From the NCBI GenBank assembly GCA_007135355.1, contig SLJA01000194.1, positions 1 to 5,995 of the forward strand: a stretch of 5,995 bases of DNA, given 5' to 3'. Positions 1 to 5,995 of the stretch are shown one piece after another; the first letter of the stretch is position 1; each line of letters starts with the position of its first letter. Made by a program: the position numbers and the translations under genes. The stretch comes from Wenzhouxiangella sp. Its GTDB lineage: Bacteria; Pseudomonadota; Gammaproteobacteria; Xanthomonadales; Wenzhouxiangellaceae. Under the pieces are notes generated by a model. The model searched no databases, was not told where the DNA came from, and saw nothing but the letters and a program-made list of their open reading frames with translations.

Positions 1-1100
1 CGGCGCTCATCGACGATATAGGCCACCGACGGCCACATCACGGCCGGGATCAGCGCGAAAACCGCGCCCAGCAACAGCATCACGATCAGCAGCGTCAGCG
101 GCACCTGGCCGGAGCCGACGAAGGGCACGGTCAGGGTGACTTCGGGGCCGGGTGGGGCATAGGTGACGATCAGGAACAGCGGCAGCATCACCAGCGAACC
201 GGCCGCCATGAAGAAGGAGCGCTTGCCGATGCGGTCCACCCACAGACCGAAGATCGGGGTGATGAACATGGCCGCCAGCGGCAGCAGGCTGGACAACAGA
301 CCGGCCGCCTGGCGCTCCAGGCCGTGAGCCTGCTGGAAATAGTTGATGGCGAAGGTGCGGAAGGGGAACACCGTGGCGTAGAACACCACGCACAGCGCAA
401 CCACATACCAGTAAGACGGGGTGAAGGAAAACAAGTCCCGAATCTTCAGCTTCTCGTGCTCGCCGACCGGACCAAGCTGGTAGTTCTGCTCGGCGCGGCG
501 CTCCATCATCCAGTACAGCACCGCGGCGGTCACCATGATGCCGCCGATACCCGTGGCCAGCCACAGCGGGTCCTGCCAGTTGCTGTACAGCGGGGCGGCG
601 AAGCCGGTGGACCAGTCGGCGCTGGTCGAGCCGAAGCGCGAGATCGACAAATTGAGCCCGAAGGCGAAGCTCAGCTCCTTGCCCTTGAACCACTTGGCAA
701 TTGCCGTGGTGGCGGCGACGATCAGGGGCTCCGACCCTAAGCCCAGCAGTACGCGGCCGGCCAGAATGGTCTCGTAGCGCGGTGTGAGCGCGGTCAGCGC
801 GGCTGCGGCCAGGCACACCAGCGAAAAGATGAAAATGGCGCGCTTGGTGCCGAAGCGGTCGATCATCACGCCGCCGGCCAGCAGGATGGTCAGCGCGGCG
901 AGGTTGTAGCCGGTCGACAGCCAGCCGATCTGCTGGTAGGAAAAACCCAGCTGCTCGCGCATCAGGTCGATGACCGGCCCGAGCGAGTCGTAGACGTAGT
1001 AGTTGCCGAACATCGCCAGGCTGATGAACAGCAGTACCACCCAGCGGAAGTAGGCGGGCGGCGGCGGCAGGGGATCGAGGCGGTGGTCGCTGGTCGTCAT
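1..1100 (-). CDS. MFSD1-like major facilitator superfamily transporter (3' end outside window)
   Basis: Inner-membrane secondary transporter; 366 codons are visible and the C-terminus lies beyond the left edge. Hydrophobic segments alternate with short loops in a typical MFS pattern. The loop after TM2 has the MFS signature GGVMIDRFGTKRA (about residues 76-88), echoed in the second half by GLWVDRIGKRS (285-295). Three stretches recall the eukaryotic/bacterial MFSD1 group: GRVLLGLGSEPL (115-126), WFKGKELSFAFGLNLSISR (137-155) and MWPSVAYIV (355-363). Human MFSD1 is known as a lysosomal dipeptide carrier, but the substrate here cannot be read from sequence. The start at 1100 is the first ATG after the acylase stop and gives a short polar N-terminus before TM1. 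It has no clear Shine-Dalgarno. A proline run (PLPPPP, 10-15) lies just before TM1. It is probably co-transcribed with the acylase gene 39 bp upstream. MFS assignment is very secure; the MFSD1 subgroup is likely and rests on remembered motifs. Confidence 0.9.
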   Translation of the reverse strand, partial: MTTSDHRLDPLPPPPAYFRWVVLLFISLAMFGNYYVYDSLGPVIDLMREQLGFSYQQIGWLSTGYNLAALTILLAGGVMIDRFGTKRAIFIFSLVCLAAAALTALTPRYETILAGRVLLGLGSEPLIVAATTAIAKWFKGKELSFAFGLNLSISRFGSTSADWSTGFAAPLYSNWQDPLWLATGIGGIMVTAAVLYWMMERRAEQNYQLGPVGEHEKLKIRDLFSFTPSYWYVVALCVVFYATVFPFRTFAINYFQQAHGLERQAAGLLSSLLPLAAMFITPIFGLWVDRIGKRSFFMAAGSLVMLPLFLIVTYAPPGPEVTLTVPFVGSGQVPLTLLIVMLLLGAVFALIPAVMWPSVAYIVDER

Positions 1101-1120
1101 GTTGCGAAGTCTGAAGCTTC

Positions 1121-1145
1121 AAGGTTTAAGGTTTAAGGTTTAAGG
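1121..1145. repeat. 7-bp tandem repeat (AAGGTTT, about 3.6 copies)
   Basis: Three exact AAGGTTT units (1121-1127, 1128-1134, 1135-1141) are followed by AAGG. It fills most of the gap between the acylase and the MFS gene and includes the acylase stop codon (TTA at 1140-1142, TAA on the minus strand). It abuts a 10-bp perfect palindrome, TGAAGCTTCA, at 1112-1121. Copy-number change would alter the spacing between the two genes but not either protein, because the stop lies in the first unit met by the acylase frame. Confidence 0.85.
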
Positions 1146-3422
1146 CGCAAGGACCAGTCGGCTGGCGGCCTGCTCACGAACCAGCTCAGGGTTCCACGCC
1201 ACGGTCCAGGGATCGCCGCTCAAGAAATCGAACAAGAAGCTGTCGAAGTGCGGGCTGAAGGGGTTGCCGGACTGGCCCAGAGCCAGGTTCAGGGTGAAGG
1301 TATCCGGGTCGGCCCAGTCGAGGCTGTAGCGCATCGAGGCGCCGGCGCGCGAGCGCCAGGTGGCGGTCTCGGTGCTGAACTGGGCGAAGTTGGCGTTCAG
1401 GCTGGAGGCGTCGCCGCCAAAGGGAAACGGGCCGCGGCTCAGGCCCAGCAGCCGGTCCAGCAGGCCGGCTTCGGCCAGCGGATGGCGGATATGCAGGGTC
1501 TGGATAAAGCCCAAGGGCCGGGCACCGGCGCGCAGGGCATCGTCCAGCGCCATCAGCGCCGCCTCGTCGCGATCGCGCACGGCCAGTTCAGGAAAATCTG
1601 CGTACTGGTGCAGCCAGCTGTCCATCACCGAGCGCAGCTGGCGCCAGTCCGGCCGGGTCGGATCGTCGGATTCGAACAGCGCGCGCGGCAGAAAGCCCCA
1701 CCAGCGCGCGAACAGGCCGGCGACGTCGGAGAACGGATCCATCTCGCCGTTCCAGCGCCTGAGGTCATCGGCGATCAGCGTGCGGCCGGAAGCTTCGGCG
1801 GTGTCGGCCAGCCAGTCCTTCCAGCTCAGCGCTCGATCCGAAGTCTGGTCGAGCTGGAAGCGCAGCATGTCGGACTGATCGAAGCGGTCTTGCGATTCCA
1901 GCAGGGCAGCGGCGCGGCGGATGCGGTCCTGGTAGTAAAAGCCGGGCAGGGGGAAGTCCCAGTCGGCGGCGGCCAGGTTATTGGCGTTGGCCAGCCAGCC
2001 CTGCTCCGGGTTGAGGGCAAAGGGTCGTTGGTCGGGCGGATGAAATCCCTGCCATTGATGATCCGGGTTGGCGCCGTCGAGCACGCGGTGAAAGTCTCGA
2101 TGGGGGCGCACCGGAACGGGCGTGGATTGCACATAGCCGATATTGCCGTTGCGGTCGGAATAGCTCCAGTTGACCGACAGCGCGCCCATGTCCGTCGCCG
2201 CGTGTCGGAACCGATCGAAGTCCTGCGCGCGGTTGATCCCCAAGCCCGAATGCAGCAGCGGCGCTATGGGTTGCTCGAAACCGGCCCAGCGCAGCACCAG
2301 CAGTTCGGTCTCGCTGGCCTCGACCACCTTGCCCAGCGCGGTGTACTGGAAGTTTTCGAGGCGTGGATGGTCGCGGTCGCGGATGAAAAAAGCCTCCTCG
2401 CGTTCGATAACCGGCAGCCAGCCATCCGGGCCGCGCACCCGCATGGGGTCTTCAGGGTCGCGCTCCACGCGGTACAGGTCGAACAGGTCAACGGGGGCGA
2501 CGGTGAAGGCCCAGGCAATCTGGCCGTTGTGGCCCATGGCGACAAAGGGCAGGCCGGGTGCGGTCACACCGACGACATTCAAGCCCTCCGCGCTGTGAAT
2601 GCCGGCCGCATACCACAGGCCCGGCGCGATATCGAACTCCAGGTGCGGGTCGGATGCGTGCAGGGCGTAACCCGAGGCCGAGCGTTCGGGTGCGACCACC
2701 CAAGTGTTGGAGGCCTCGGTCATCATTAAGCGCGGCACGCTGGGCAGGCCCCAGTCGGTCAGGGTATGCAGCCAGTCGCCGGCCTCGGGCCCGAAGCTAT
2801 CAGTGATGGCGCCGAAGGCGTCGCGGATCTGCTGGACCAGGGTCAGCGGGAAAAAGGTCTGGTAGTAGGCAATCGCCAGCACGTCGTCTACGGTCCATGG
2901 ACGCGGCTGATGGCGCAGCAGCACGAACTCCGGCGGCAGGCGCTGACCGGACTCGATGCGCGCGTTGATGCCGGCGACATAGGTCTCGAGCAGACGGCGG
3001 GTGTCGGCATCCAGCGGCGGCGGGTCTTCCTGCACCCGGCGGGCAAAACCGAAGCCGCGGTGGACGATGTCCAGCTCCAGCGCCGCGGGCCCGACCAGTT
3101 CGGCCAGCTCGCCGCCGGCCAAGCGGCGGATCAGCTCCATCTGGAACAGGCGTTCACCCGCGTGCAACCAGCCTAACGCATGCATGGCATCGGCGTCGCT
3201 GGCGGCATAAATGCGCGGAATACCCCGGCTGTCGAACAGAATCTCGACTTCAGCGCCCAGTTCGGCCAGTACGACGCGGCCCTCGTAGGGCATCAGCGAG
3301 GCTGCCATCCAGTAGCGTCCGCCCATCCAGACGGCGGCGAACAAAGCAATCACAGCGATCAGGCTGACCCAGAAACTGCGGACCAGGGTGCGGTGGGTCG
3401 AAGGCGTCTTGGAAGCATTCAT
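1140..3422 (-). CDS. Penicillin acylase family protein (Ntn hydrolase precursor, membrane-anchored)
   Basis: Hydrolyses an amide bond of an unknown substrate. The family includes penicillin and cephalosporin acylases and acyl-homoserine-lactone acylases, and its members self-cleave into alpha and beta chains. The 760-aa product begins with an uncleaved-looking signal anchor (residues 16-36), so it likely faces the periplasm. The alpha region contains HALGWLHAGERLFQMELIRR (81-100). The beta chain should begin at Ser238 in EASNTWVV, the autocatalytic nucleophile; Ala precedes it where Gly is common. Further matches to penicillin G acylase are GHNGQIAW (297-304), VNWSYSDRNGNIGYV (417-431), the likely oxyanion Asn481 in LANANN, Arg500, and GQSGNPFSPHFD near the C-terminus. 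No key residue appears missing. I chose the ATG at 3422; an in-frame ATG at 3455 would add 11 residues. The frame stays open to 3623, but that would overlap efpL. It lies upstream of the MFS gene and is probably the first gene of that operon. Family secure; substrate unknown. Confidence 0.93.
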   Translation of the reverse strand: MNASKTPSTHRTLVRSFWVSLIAVIALFAAVWMGGRYWMAASLMPYEGRVVLAELGAEVEILFDSRGIPRIYAASDADAMHALGWLHAGERLFQMELIRRLAGGELAELVGPAALELDIVHRGFGFARRVQEDPPPLDADTRRLLETYVAGINARIESGQRLPPEFVLLRHQPRPWTVDDVLAIAYYQTFFPLTLVQQIRDAFGAITDSFGPEAGDWLHTLTDWGLPSVPRLMMTEASNTWVVAPERSASGYALHASDPHLEFDIAPGLWYAAGIHSAEGLNVVGVTAPGLPFVAMGHNGQIAWAFTVAPVDLFDLYRVERDPEDPMRVRGPDGWLPVIEREEAFFIRDRDHPRLENFQYTALGKVVEASETELLVLRWAGFEQPIAPLLHSGLGINRAQDFDRFRHAATDMGALSVNWSYSDRNGNIGYVQSTPVPVRPHRDFHRVLDGANPDHQWQGFHPPDQRPFALNPEQGWLANANNLAAADWDFPLPGFYYQDRIRRAAALLESQDRFDQSDMLRFQLDQTSDRALSWKDWLADTAEASGRTLIADDLRRWNGEMDPFSDVAGLFARWWGFLPRALFESDDPTRPDWRQLRSVMDSWLHQYADFPELAVRDRDEAALMALDDALRAGARPLGFIQTLHIRHPLAEAGLLDRLLGLSRGPFPFGGDASSLNANFAQFSTETATWRSRAGASMRYSLDWADPDTFTLNLALGQSGNPFSPHFDSFLFDFLSGDPWTVAWNPELVREQAASRLVLAP

Positions 3423-3458
3423 GAGGCGGAAGAATAGCGGATGAGTGCCGGTCATTTG

Positions 3459-3486
3459 CCTATAATTCCGCTTCTCTCTTCCACAA
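3459..3486 (-). promoter_or_regulatory. Possible promoter for the acylase-MFS operon
   Basis: Reading the minus strand, TTGTGG (3486-3481) and TATAGG (3464-3459) are 16 bp apart. Transcription would then begin near 3452, leaving a leader of about 30 nt before the ATG at 3422 and excluding the alternative ATG at 3455. It overlaps the efpL -10 box face to face, so the two promoters could compete. Both hexamers are imperfect, and this is a match by eye only. Confidence 0.3.
3461..3466 (+). promoter_or_regulatory. -10 box (TATAAT) for efpL-tyrA
   Basis: A perfect sigma-70 consensus -10 hexamer lies 47 bp before the efpL ATG, in the divergent intergenic gap. The preceding bases are TTGCC, close to an extended -10 but one base out of register. 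No good -35 hexamer is seen at 16-18 bp upstream. Transcription from here would give a leader of about 40 nt containing GGCGGA (3499-3504), a weak candidate ribosome binding site. Confidence 0.6.
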
Positions 3487-3513
3487 CCGGCCCGGACCGG
3501 CGGACTCATCAGC

Positions 3514-4080
3514 ATGCCAAAAGTCAACGAGATCAAGCGCGGCCAGGTGGTCGAGCACGAGGGTACGGTGTATGCCGTGCGCCAGCTCGATCGTTCCGCA
3601 CCCACCGCGCGCGGCGGTGGCACGATTTATCGCTTCAAGCTCGAGGCCATTCCCGGCGGCGAGCGTCGTGAGTTCAGCTTCAAGGGCGATGACAGCCTGA
3701 AAGAGGCTGACCTGACCCGTCGACTTTGCGAATACTCCTACCGCGACGCCGACGGCTTTGTGTTCATGGACAGCGAGGACTTCAGTCAGTACGTGTTGTC
3801 GGAAGCCGACGTTGGTGACGCGGCGGGCTATTTGCTGGAAGGGCAGGACAGCATCTACGTGTTGATCATCGGCGAGCAGCCGGTGGCCATCCAGCTGCCG
3901 CAGTCGGTGATCCTCGAAGTGACTGACACCGCGCCAGTGATGAAGGGCGCGACGGCCTCGCGCTCGGCCAAGCCGGCCAGGGTGGAGACCGGGGTTGATG
4001 TGATGGTGCCGGATTACATCACGCCGGGCGAAAAGATCAAGGTCAATACCGAAACCGGCGAGTTCATGAGTCGGGCCTGA
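3514..4080 (+). CDS. efpL: Elongation factor P-like protein EfpL (YeiP)
   Basis: A ribosome-binding translation factor that, like EF-P, binds near the peptidyl-tRNA and relieves stalling on proline-rich and some other nascent sequences. The 188-aa length and three-domain layout match E. coli YeiP/EfpL: an N-terminal KOW-like barrel (1-65), then two OB folds (about 66-125 and 130-188). Family landmarks are NEIKRGQVV (5-13), the extended loop SAPTARGG (28-35), FKGDD (56-60), LTRR, VFMDSEDF, LPQSV and the C-terminal YITPGEKIKVNTETGEFM. The loop tip is Arg33, as in EfpL, where canonical EF-P has the lysine (or rhamnosylated arginine) that is modified. No modification enzyme gene is seen nearby. 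The start is the only sensible ATG and matches the MPxxNEIK N-terminus of the family. Its stop overlaps the tyrA start by one base, so the two are probably translationally coupled. The older symbol is yeiP. Confidence 0.95.
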   Translation: MPKVNEIKRGQVVEHEGTVYAVRQLDRSAPTARGGGTIYRFKLEAIPGGERREFSFKGDDSLKEADLTRRLCEYSYRDADGFVFMDSEDFSQYVLSEADVGDAAGYLLEGQDSIYVLIIGEQPVAIQLPQSVILEVTDTAPVMKGATASRSAKPARVETGVDVMVPDYITPGEKIKVNTETGEFMSRA

Positions 4081-5198
4081 TGCGTGCCGCCGACCCGATT
4101 GATCCCGCGCTGCAGGCCCTGCGCGACGAACTGGACCAGGTCGACGCCGGCTTGGTCGACCTGGCCGCGCGGCGTCAGCAGATCGTGGCCGAAATCGGCC
4201 GCATCAAACAGGGCGTGGGTCGCCAGCTCAGGGACTTTCGGCGCGAGCGCGAGGTGTTGGACCGGGTGCGTGCACGAGCAACCGATACCGGGCTGGACCC
4301 GGACGTTGCCGAAGACCTGCTCAAACGCCTGATCGAGGCCTCGCTGACTCGTCAGGAGCAGGACCGCGTGCGTGCCGCCGGCCGCGGCGAAGGACGCACC
4401 GCCCTGGTGATCGGCGGCGCCGGCCTGATGGGCGGCTGGCTGGTCGGTTTCCTGGACTCGCAAGGCTATGTGGTCAGCATCGCCGATCCGGCAGCCGCGG
4501 ATGATCCGCCGCGCAGTTGGCGCCGTTGGCAGGATGCCAATCTGGACGCCGCCCTGATCGTGGTCTCGACGCCGCCGGCGATCTCGGCCGGGATTCTTGC
4601 TGAACTGGCCGAGCGCCACGTGCCCGGCCTGGTGTTCGACGTGGGTTCGATCAAGTCGCCCTTGATTCCGGCGCTGCGTGCCGCGACGGCCGATGGCCTC
4701 AAGCTTTGTTCCGTGCACCCGATGTTCGGGCCCGACACTCAGCTCTTGTCCGGAAGGCACGTGCTGCTCATGAACACCGGCTCCGATCAGGCTGTGGCCG
4801 AGGCTGGCGCACTGTTCGTCGACACCATGGCCGAAGTGGTCGAGGTGCCGCTAGCCCAGCACGACCGCCTGATGGCTCTGGTGCTGGGCCTGTCGCATGC
4901 GCTCAACATCGCCTTCTTCACCGCCCTGGTGCGTTCCGGGATCGAAGCCGAACAGCTGGCCGGAATCTCCTCGACGACCTTCAAGCGTCAGCTGGCCATC
5001 GCCCGCGACGTGGCCGCTGAAAACCCCGAGCTCTACCACGAGATCCAGCGCCTGAACGAGCATGGTGGCATGGCCCGGCGGGCACTGGTCGAGGCGGTGG
5101 AGTTGCTATCCAGTGCCAGCGATGCCGACGAACCGGCGGCCTTCGTCAAACTCATGACGGAAGGCCGGCGCTATCTGGAGGGGCTGAGTCGCGGATAG
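4080..5198 (+). CDS. tyrA: Bifunctional chorismate mutase / prephenate dehydrogenase (T-protein)
   Basis: Cytoplasmic enzyme of tyrosine biosynthesis: chorismate to prephenate, then NAD-dependent oxidative decarboxylation to 4-hydroxyphenylpyruvate. Its 372 aa nearly equal the 373 aa of E. coli TyrA. Residues 8-95 form an AroQ-type mutase. Aligned by eye to the E. coli PheA mutase, the active-site set is complete: Arg15, Arg32, Lys43, Asp52, Arg55, Glu56, Ser88 and Gln92. The Rossmann dehydrogenase follows with the nucleotide loop VIGGAGLMGGWL (110-121), VVSTPP (161-166), DVGSIKSP (187-194) and the catalytic HPMFGPD (213-219, His213). A helical C-terminal region has HDRLMALVLGLSHALN (261-276). 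The ATG overlaps the efpL stop as TGATG, and no strong Shine-Dalgarno precedes it, which suggests coupling to efpL translation. Feedback inhibition by tyrosine is typical of the family but cannot be read here. There is no leader peptide or TyrR-type site in front of the gene, since efpL adjoins it. Confidence 0.95.
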   Translation: MRAADPIDPALQALRDELDQVDAGLVDLAARRQQIVAEIGRIKQGVGRQLRDFRREREVLDRVRARATDTGLDPDVAEDLLKRLIEASLTRQEQDRVRAAGRGEGRTALVIGGAGLMGGWLVGFLDSQGYVVSIADPAAADDPPRSWRRWQDANLDAALIVVSTPPAISAGILAELAERHVPGLVFDVGSIKSPLIPALRAATADGLKLCSVHPMFGPDTQLLSGRHVLLMNTGSDQAVAEAGALFVDTMAEVVEVPLAQHDRLMALVLGLSHALNIAFFTALVRSGIEAEQLAGISSTTFKRQLAIARDVAAENPELYHEIQRLNEHGGMARRALVEAVELLSSASDADEPAAFVKLMTEGRRYLEGLSRG

Positions 5199-5230
5199 TC
5201 GACCGAGTTCGCGGCGTCGTACATTAAAGC

Positions 5231-5377
5231 CTCACGCAGAGCCGCTGAGTCGCAGAGCCCGTTGAGAAAAACAGCTGAACGCCGTTGGGCACGCTGCAGT
5301 CGATGAAGAGTGGAAGATCATTGAACCCAAGTCAATGATTATCTGCGCCCCTCAGCGTCTCAGCGGCTCTGCGTGAG
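5231..5377. repeat. 147-bp inverted-repeat element with 8-bp unit arms (MITE-like)
   Basis: The 19-bp sequence CTCACGCAGAGCCGCTGAG (5231-5249) recurs as its exact reverse complement at 5359-5377. The match continues inward over 9 more bases with three mismatches. Each arm holds three 8-bp units of the form CGCWGAGN: 5235-5242, 5243-5250 and 5251-5258 on the left, and in reverse 5350-5357, 5358-5365 and 5366-5373. No coding sequence lies between the arms. It occupies most of the 210-bp gap between convergent tyrA and the PHA protein gene, so its transcript could fold into a long hairpin and act as a bidirectional terminator. CATTA (5222-5226) and TAATG (5386-5390) flank it in inverted orientation; no direct target duplication was found. 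A non-autonomous mobile element is an inference. Confidence 0.8.
5317..5339. repeat. Small hairpin inside the inverted-repeat element
   Basis: ATCATTGA (5317-5324) pairs perfectly with TCAATGAT (5332-5339) across the 7-nt loop ACCCAAG. The stem can extend through a bulge (AGAT with ATCT). It is AT-rich, unlike the GC-rich surroundings, and sits near the right arm of the larger element. No T-run follows on either strand, so it is not a classic intrinsic terminator on its own. Confidence 0.6.
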
Positions 5378-5408
5378 TCCCGTCCTAATGATCATCAGCA
5401 AGACGAAT

Positions 5409-5681
5409 TCAGGCGAAGTGCTCGTCCAGGTAGCGATGGATTTCCTGCTCCACGCGCGGTTCCAGATAGCTCAGGAAAAACCCCAGCCTGGCCTGGATGT
5501 GCACGGCTTCCTCATCGACCGAGATTTCGCCGTGCACGCCGAAGCGCTCGAAATGGATGGTGTCGCCTTCCCAGTGGTACGCGATGGAAAACTTGTCGGC
5601 CAGATCCTGGGCCAGGTCGTCGGCGATCTGCTGGGCTTCCTTGACGGTCTTGTTGTGCTTTTTGTGGATATCAATGGCCAT
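5409..5681 (-). CDS. Polyhydroxyalkanoic acid system family protein (PHA_gran_rgn type)
   Basis: A small 90-aa protein. It matches the family often encoded near polyhydroxyalkanoate synthesis or granule genes, whose biochemical role is not established. Features typical of the family are an N-terminal amphipathic helix with alternating Lys/Ala/Asp (HKKHNKTVKEAQQIADDL, 6-23), the central YHWEGDTIHFERFGVHGEI (35-53), IQARLGFFLSYL (62-73) and a C-terminal helix with EQEIHRYLDEHF (78-89). There is no signal peptide or membrane segment, so it is likely cytoplasmic or granule-associated. The start ATG at 5681 lies 15 bp after the PIN-domain gene stop with no clear Shine-Dalgarno, so it is probably read from the same transcript. 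No PHA synthase, phasin or depolymerase gene is in the window. Family call made from remembered motifs. Confidence 0.85.
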   Translation of the reverse strand: MAIDIHKKHNKTVKEAQQIADDLAQDLADKFSIAYHWEGDTIHFERFGVHGEISVDEEAVHIQARLGFFLSYLEPRVEQEIHRYLDEHFA

Positions 5682-5696
5682 GATGTGGGGTTTGCT

Positions 5697-5995
5697 TTAG
5701 CGGCTGTCCGGATGAAGAACGGGGATGGTACGGCGGCCGAGTCGACGGTAGATGTGGAAATCAGTATCCAGCGTCAGCACGAGGCAGGCATCATGCAGTT
5801 CAGTCATCCGCACCAGGCACATGTCCGCCAATGAGGTCGCGCGGTCGCGATAGCGTTTGTAGAGTGCGTTCACTGCGCTTTGTTCGGCCGCCAGGGAAAA
5901 GTCGATTTGAATCGCGCCGCGCTCCATCAGGGCCAGCAGCCGCTCAGGCCCGTTGTGCATTCGTCGCAACAAATGGCAGGCTTCTGCAATGACCG
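5697..5995 (-). CDS. PIN-domain VapC-like protein, C-terminal part (5' end outside window)
   Basis: The frame is open from the right edge to the TAA at 5697, giving 98 residues of a probable 130-145-aa PIN-domain ribonuclease, the toxin class of VapBC systems. The visible part starts VIAEACHLLRRM, whose Glu is the second conserved acidic residue of PIN domains. It continues with LMERGAIQIDFSL, SLADMCLVRM (third acidic residue, Asp) and VLTLDTDFHIYRR (last acidic positions). The first acidic residue should lie in the missing N-terminal part, about 35-45 residues. An internal TTG at 5972 could look like a start, but the clear PIN motif upstream of it shows the gene continues out of the window. 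Any partner antitoxin would lie upstream, beyond the edge, so toxin activity is inferred. It precedes the PHA-system gene by 15 bp on the same strand. Confidence 0.85.
   Translation of the reverse strand, partial: VIAEACHLLRRMHNGPERLLALMERGAIQIDFSLAAEQSAVNALYKRYRDRATSLADMCLVRMTELHDACLVLTLDTDFHIYRRLGRRTIPVLHPDSR

Noticed and set aside
7..1122. Long open frame (371 codons) on the minus strand within the MFS region
   Set aside because: Its product is rich in Arg, Gly and Pro with no membrane helices. The frame beginning at 1100 encodes a clear MFS protein across the same stretch, so this one is a shadow.
1248..2729. 493-codon open frame on the plus strand
   Set aside because: It is antisense to the acylase gene, has no recognisable domain, and long antisense frames are expected opposite GC-rich genes.
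3423..3623. N-terminal extension of the acylase up to 3623
   Set aside because: It would run antisense through the efpL promoter and start. The extension has no family similarity and would bury the signal anchor.
4014..4760. 248-codon minus-strand open frame
   Set aside because: It is antisense to the efpL end and tyrA, with a low-complexity His/Arg/Gln-rich product and no recognisable motif.
5231..5377. CRISPR array
   Set aside because: The two long copies are inverted, not direct repeats, and the 8-bp units are contiguous with no spacers.
5373..5834. 153-codon plus-strand open frame
   Set aside because: It is antisense to the PHA-system and PIN-domain genes, both of which have recognisable family motifs.
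5697..5972. Complete 91-aa gene starting at TTG 5972
   Set aside because: The same frame upstream of the TTG encodes a conserved PIN-domain segment (VIAEACH), so the gene is cut by the window edge, not short.

Overview
The window is GC-rich DNA with tightly packed genes. It looks like a gammaproteobacterial chromosome, and a Xanthomonadales or Wenzhouxiangella/Chromatiales-type lineage is my best guess. The grounds are an EfpL (YeiP)-type elongation factor P paralogue, an enteric-style AroQ-TyrA fusion and a PHA-granule-region protein. The lineage is inferred from gene families, not from a marker gene. I saw no rRNA, tRNA, CRISPR array or transposase.

Left half, minus strand, read right to left: a membrane-anchored penicillin-acylase-family Ntn hydrolase (3422 to 1140) is followed after 39 bp by a major facilitator transporter (from 1100, running off the left edge). 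The transporter most resembles MFSD1-type carriers. The 39-bp gap carries a 7-bp tandem repeat that also holds the acylase stop codon. The two genes are probably one transcription unit: a periplasmic amide-bond hydrolase plus an inner-membrane carrier.

Middle, plus strand: across a 91-bp divergent promoter region with a perfect TATAAT box, efpL (3514-4080) overlaps tyrA (4080-5198) by one base. EfpL relieves ribosome stalling at proline-rich stretches. TyrA is a bifunctional chorismate mutase/prephenate dehydrogenase of tyrosine biosynthesis with its mutase active-site residues intact. The two divergent neighbours of efpL both contain proline runs.

Right end: tyrA converges on two minus-strand genes across a 210-bp gap. 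Most of that gap is a 147-bp inverted-repeat element whose arms are made of 8-bp repeat units, with a smaller hairpin inside. The minus-strand pair is the C-terminal part of a PIN-domain (VapC-like) protein entering from the right edge and, 15 bp downstream, a 90-aa polyhydroxyalkanoic acid system protein. No clearly novel multi-gene system is visible. The items most worth a second look are the inverted-repeat element and the acylase/MFSD1-like pair.
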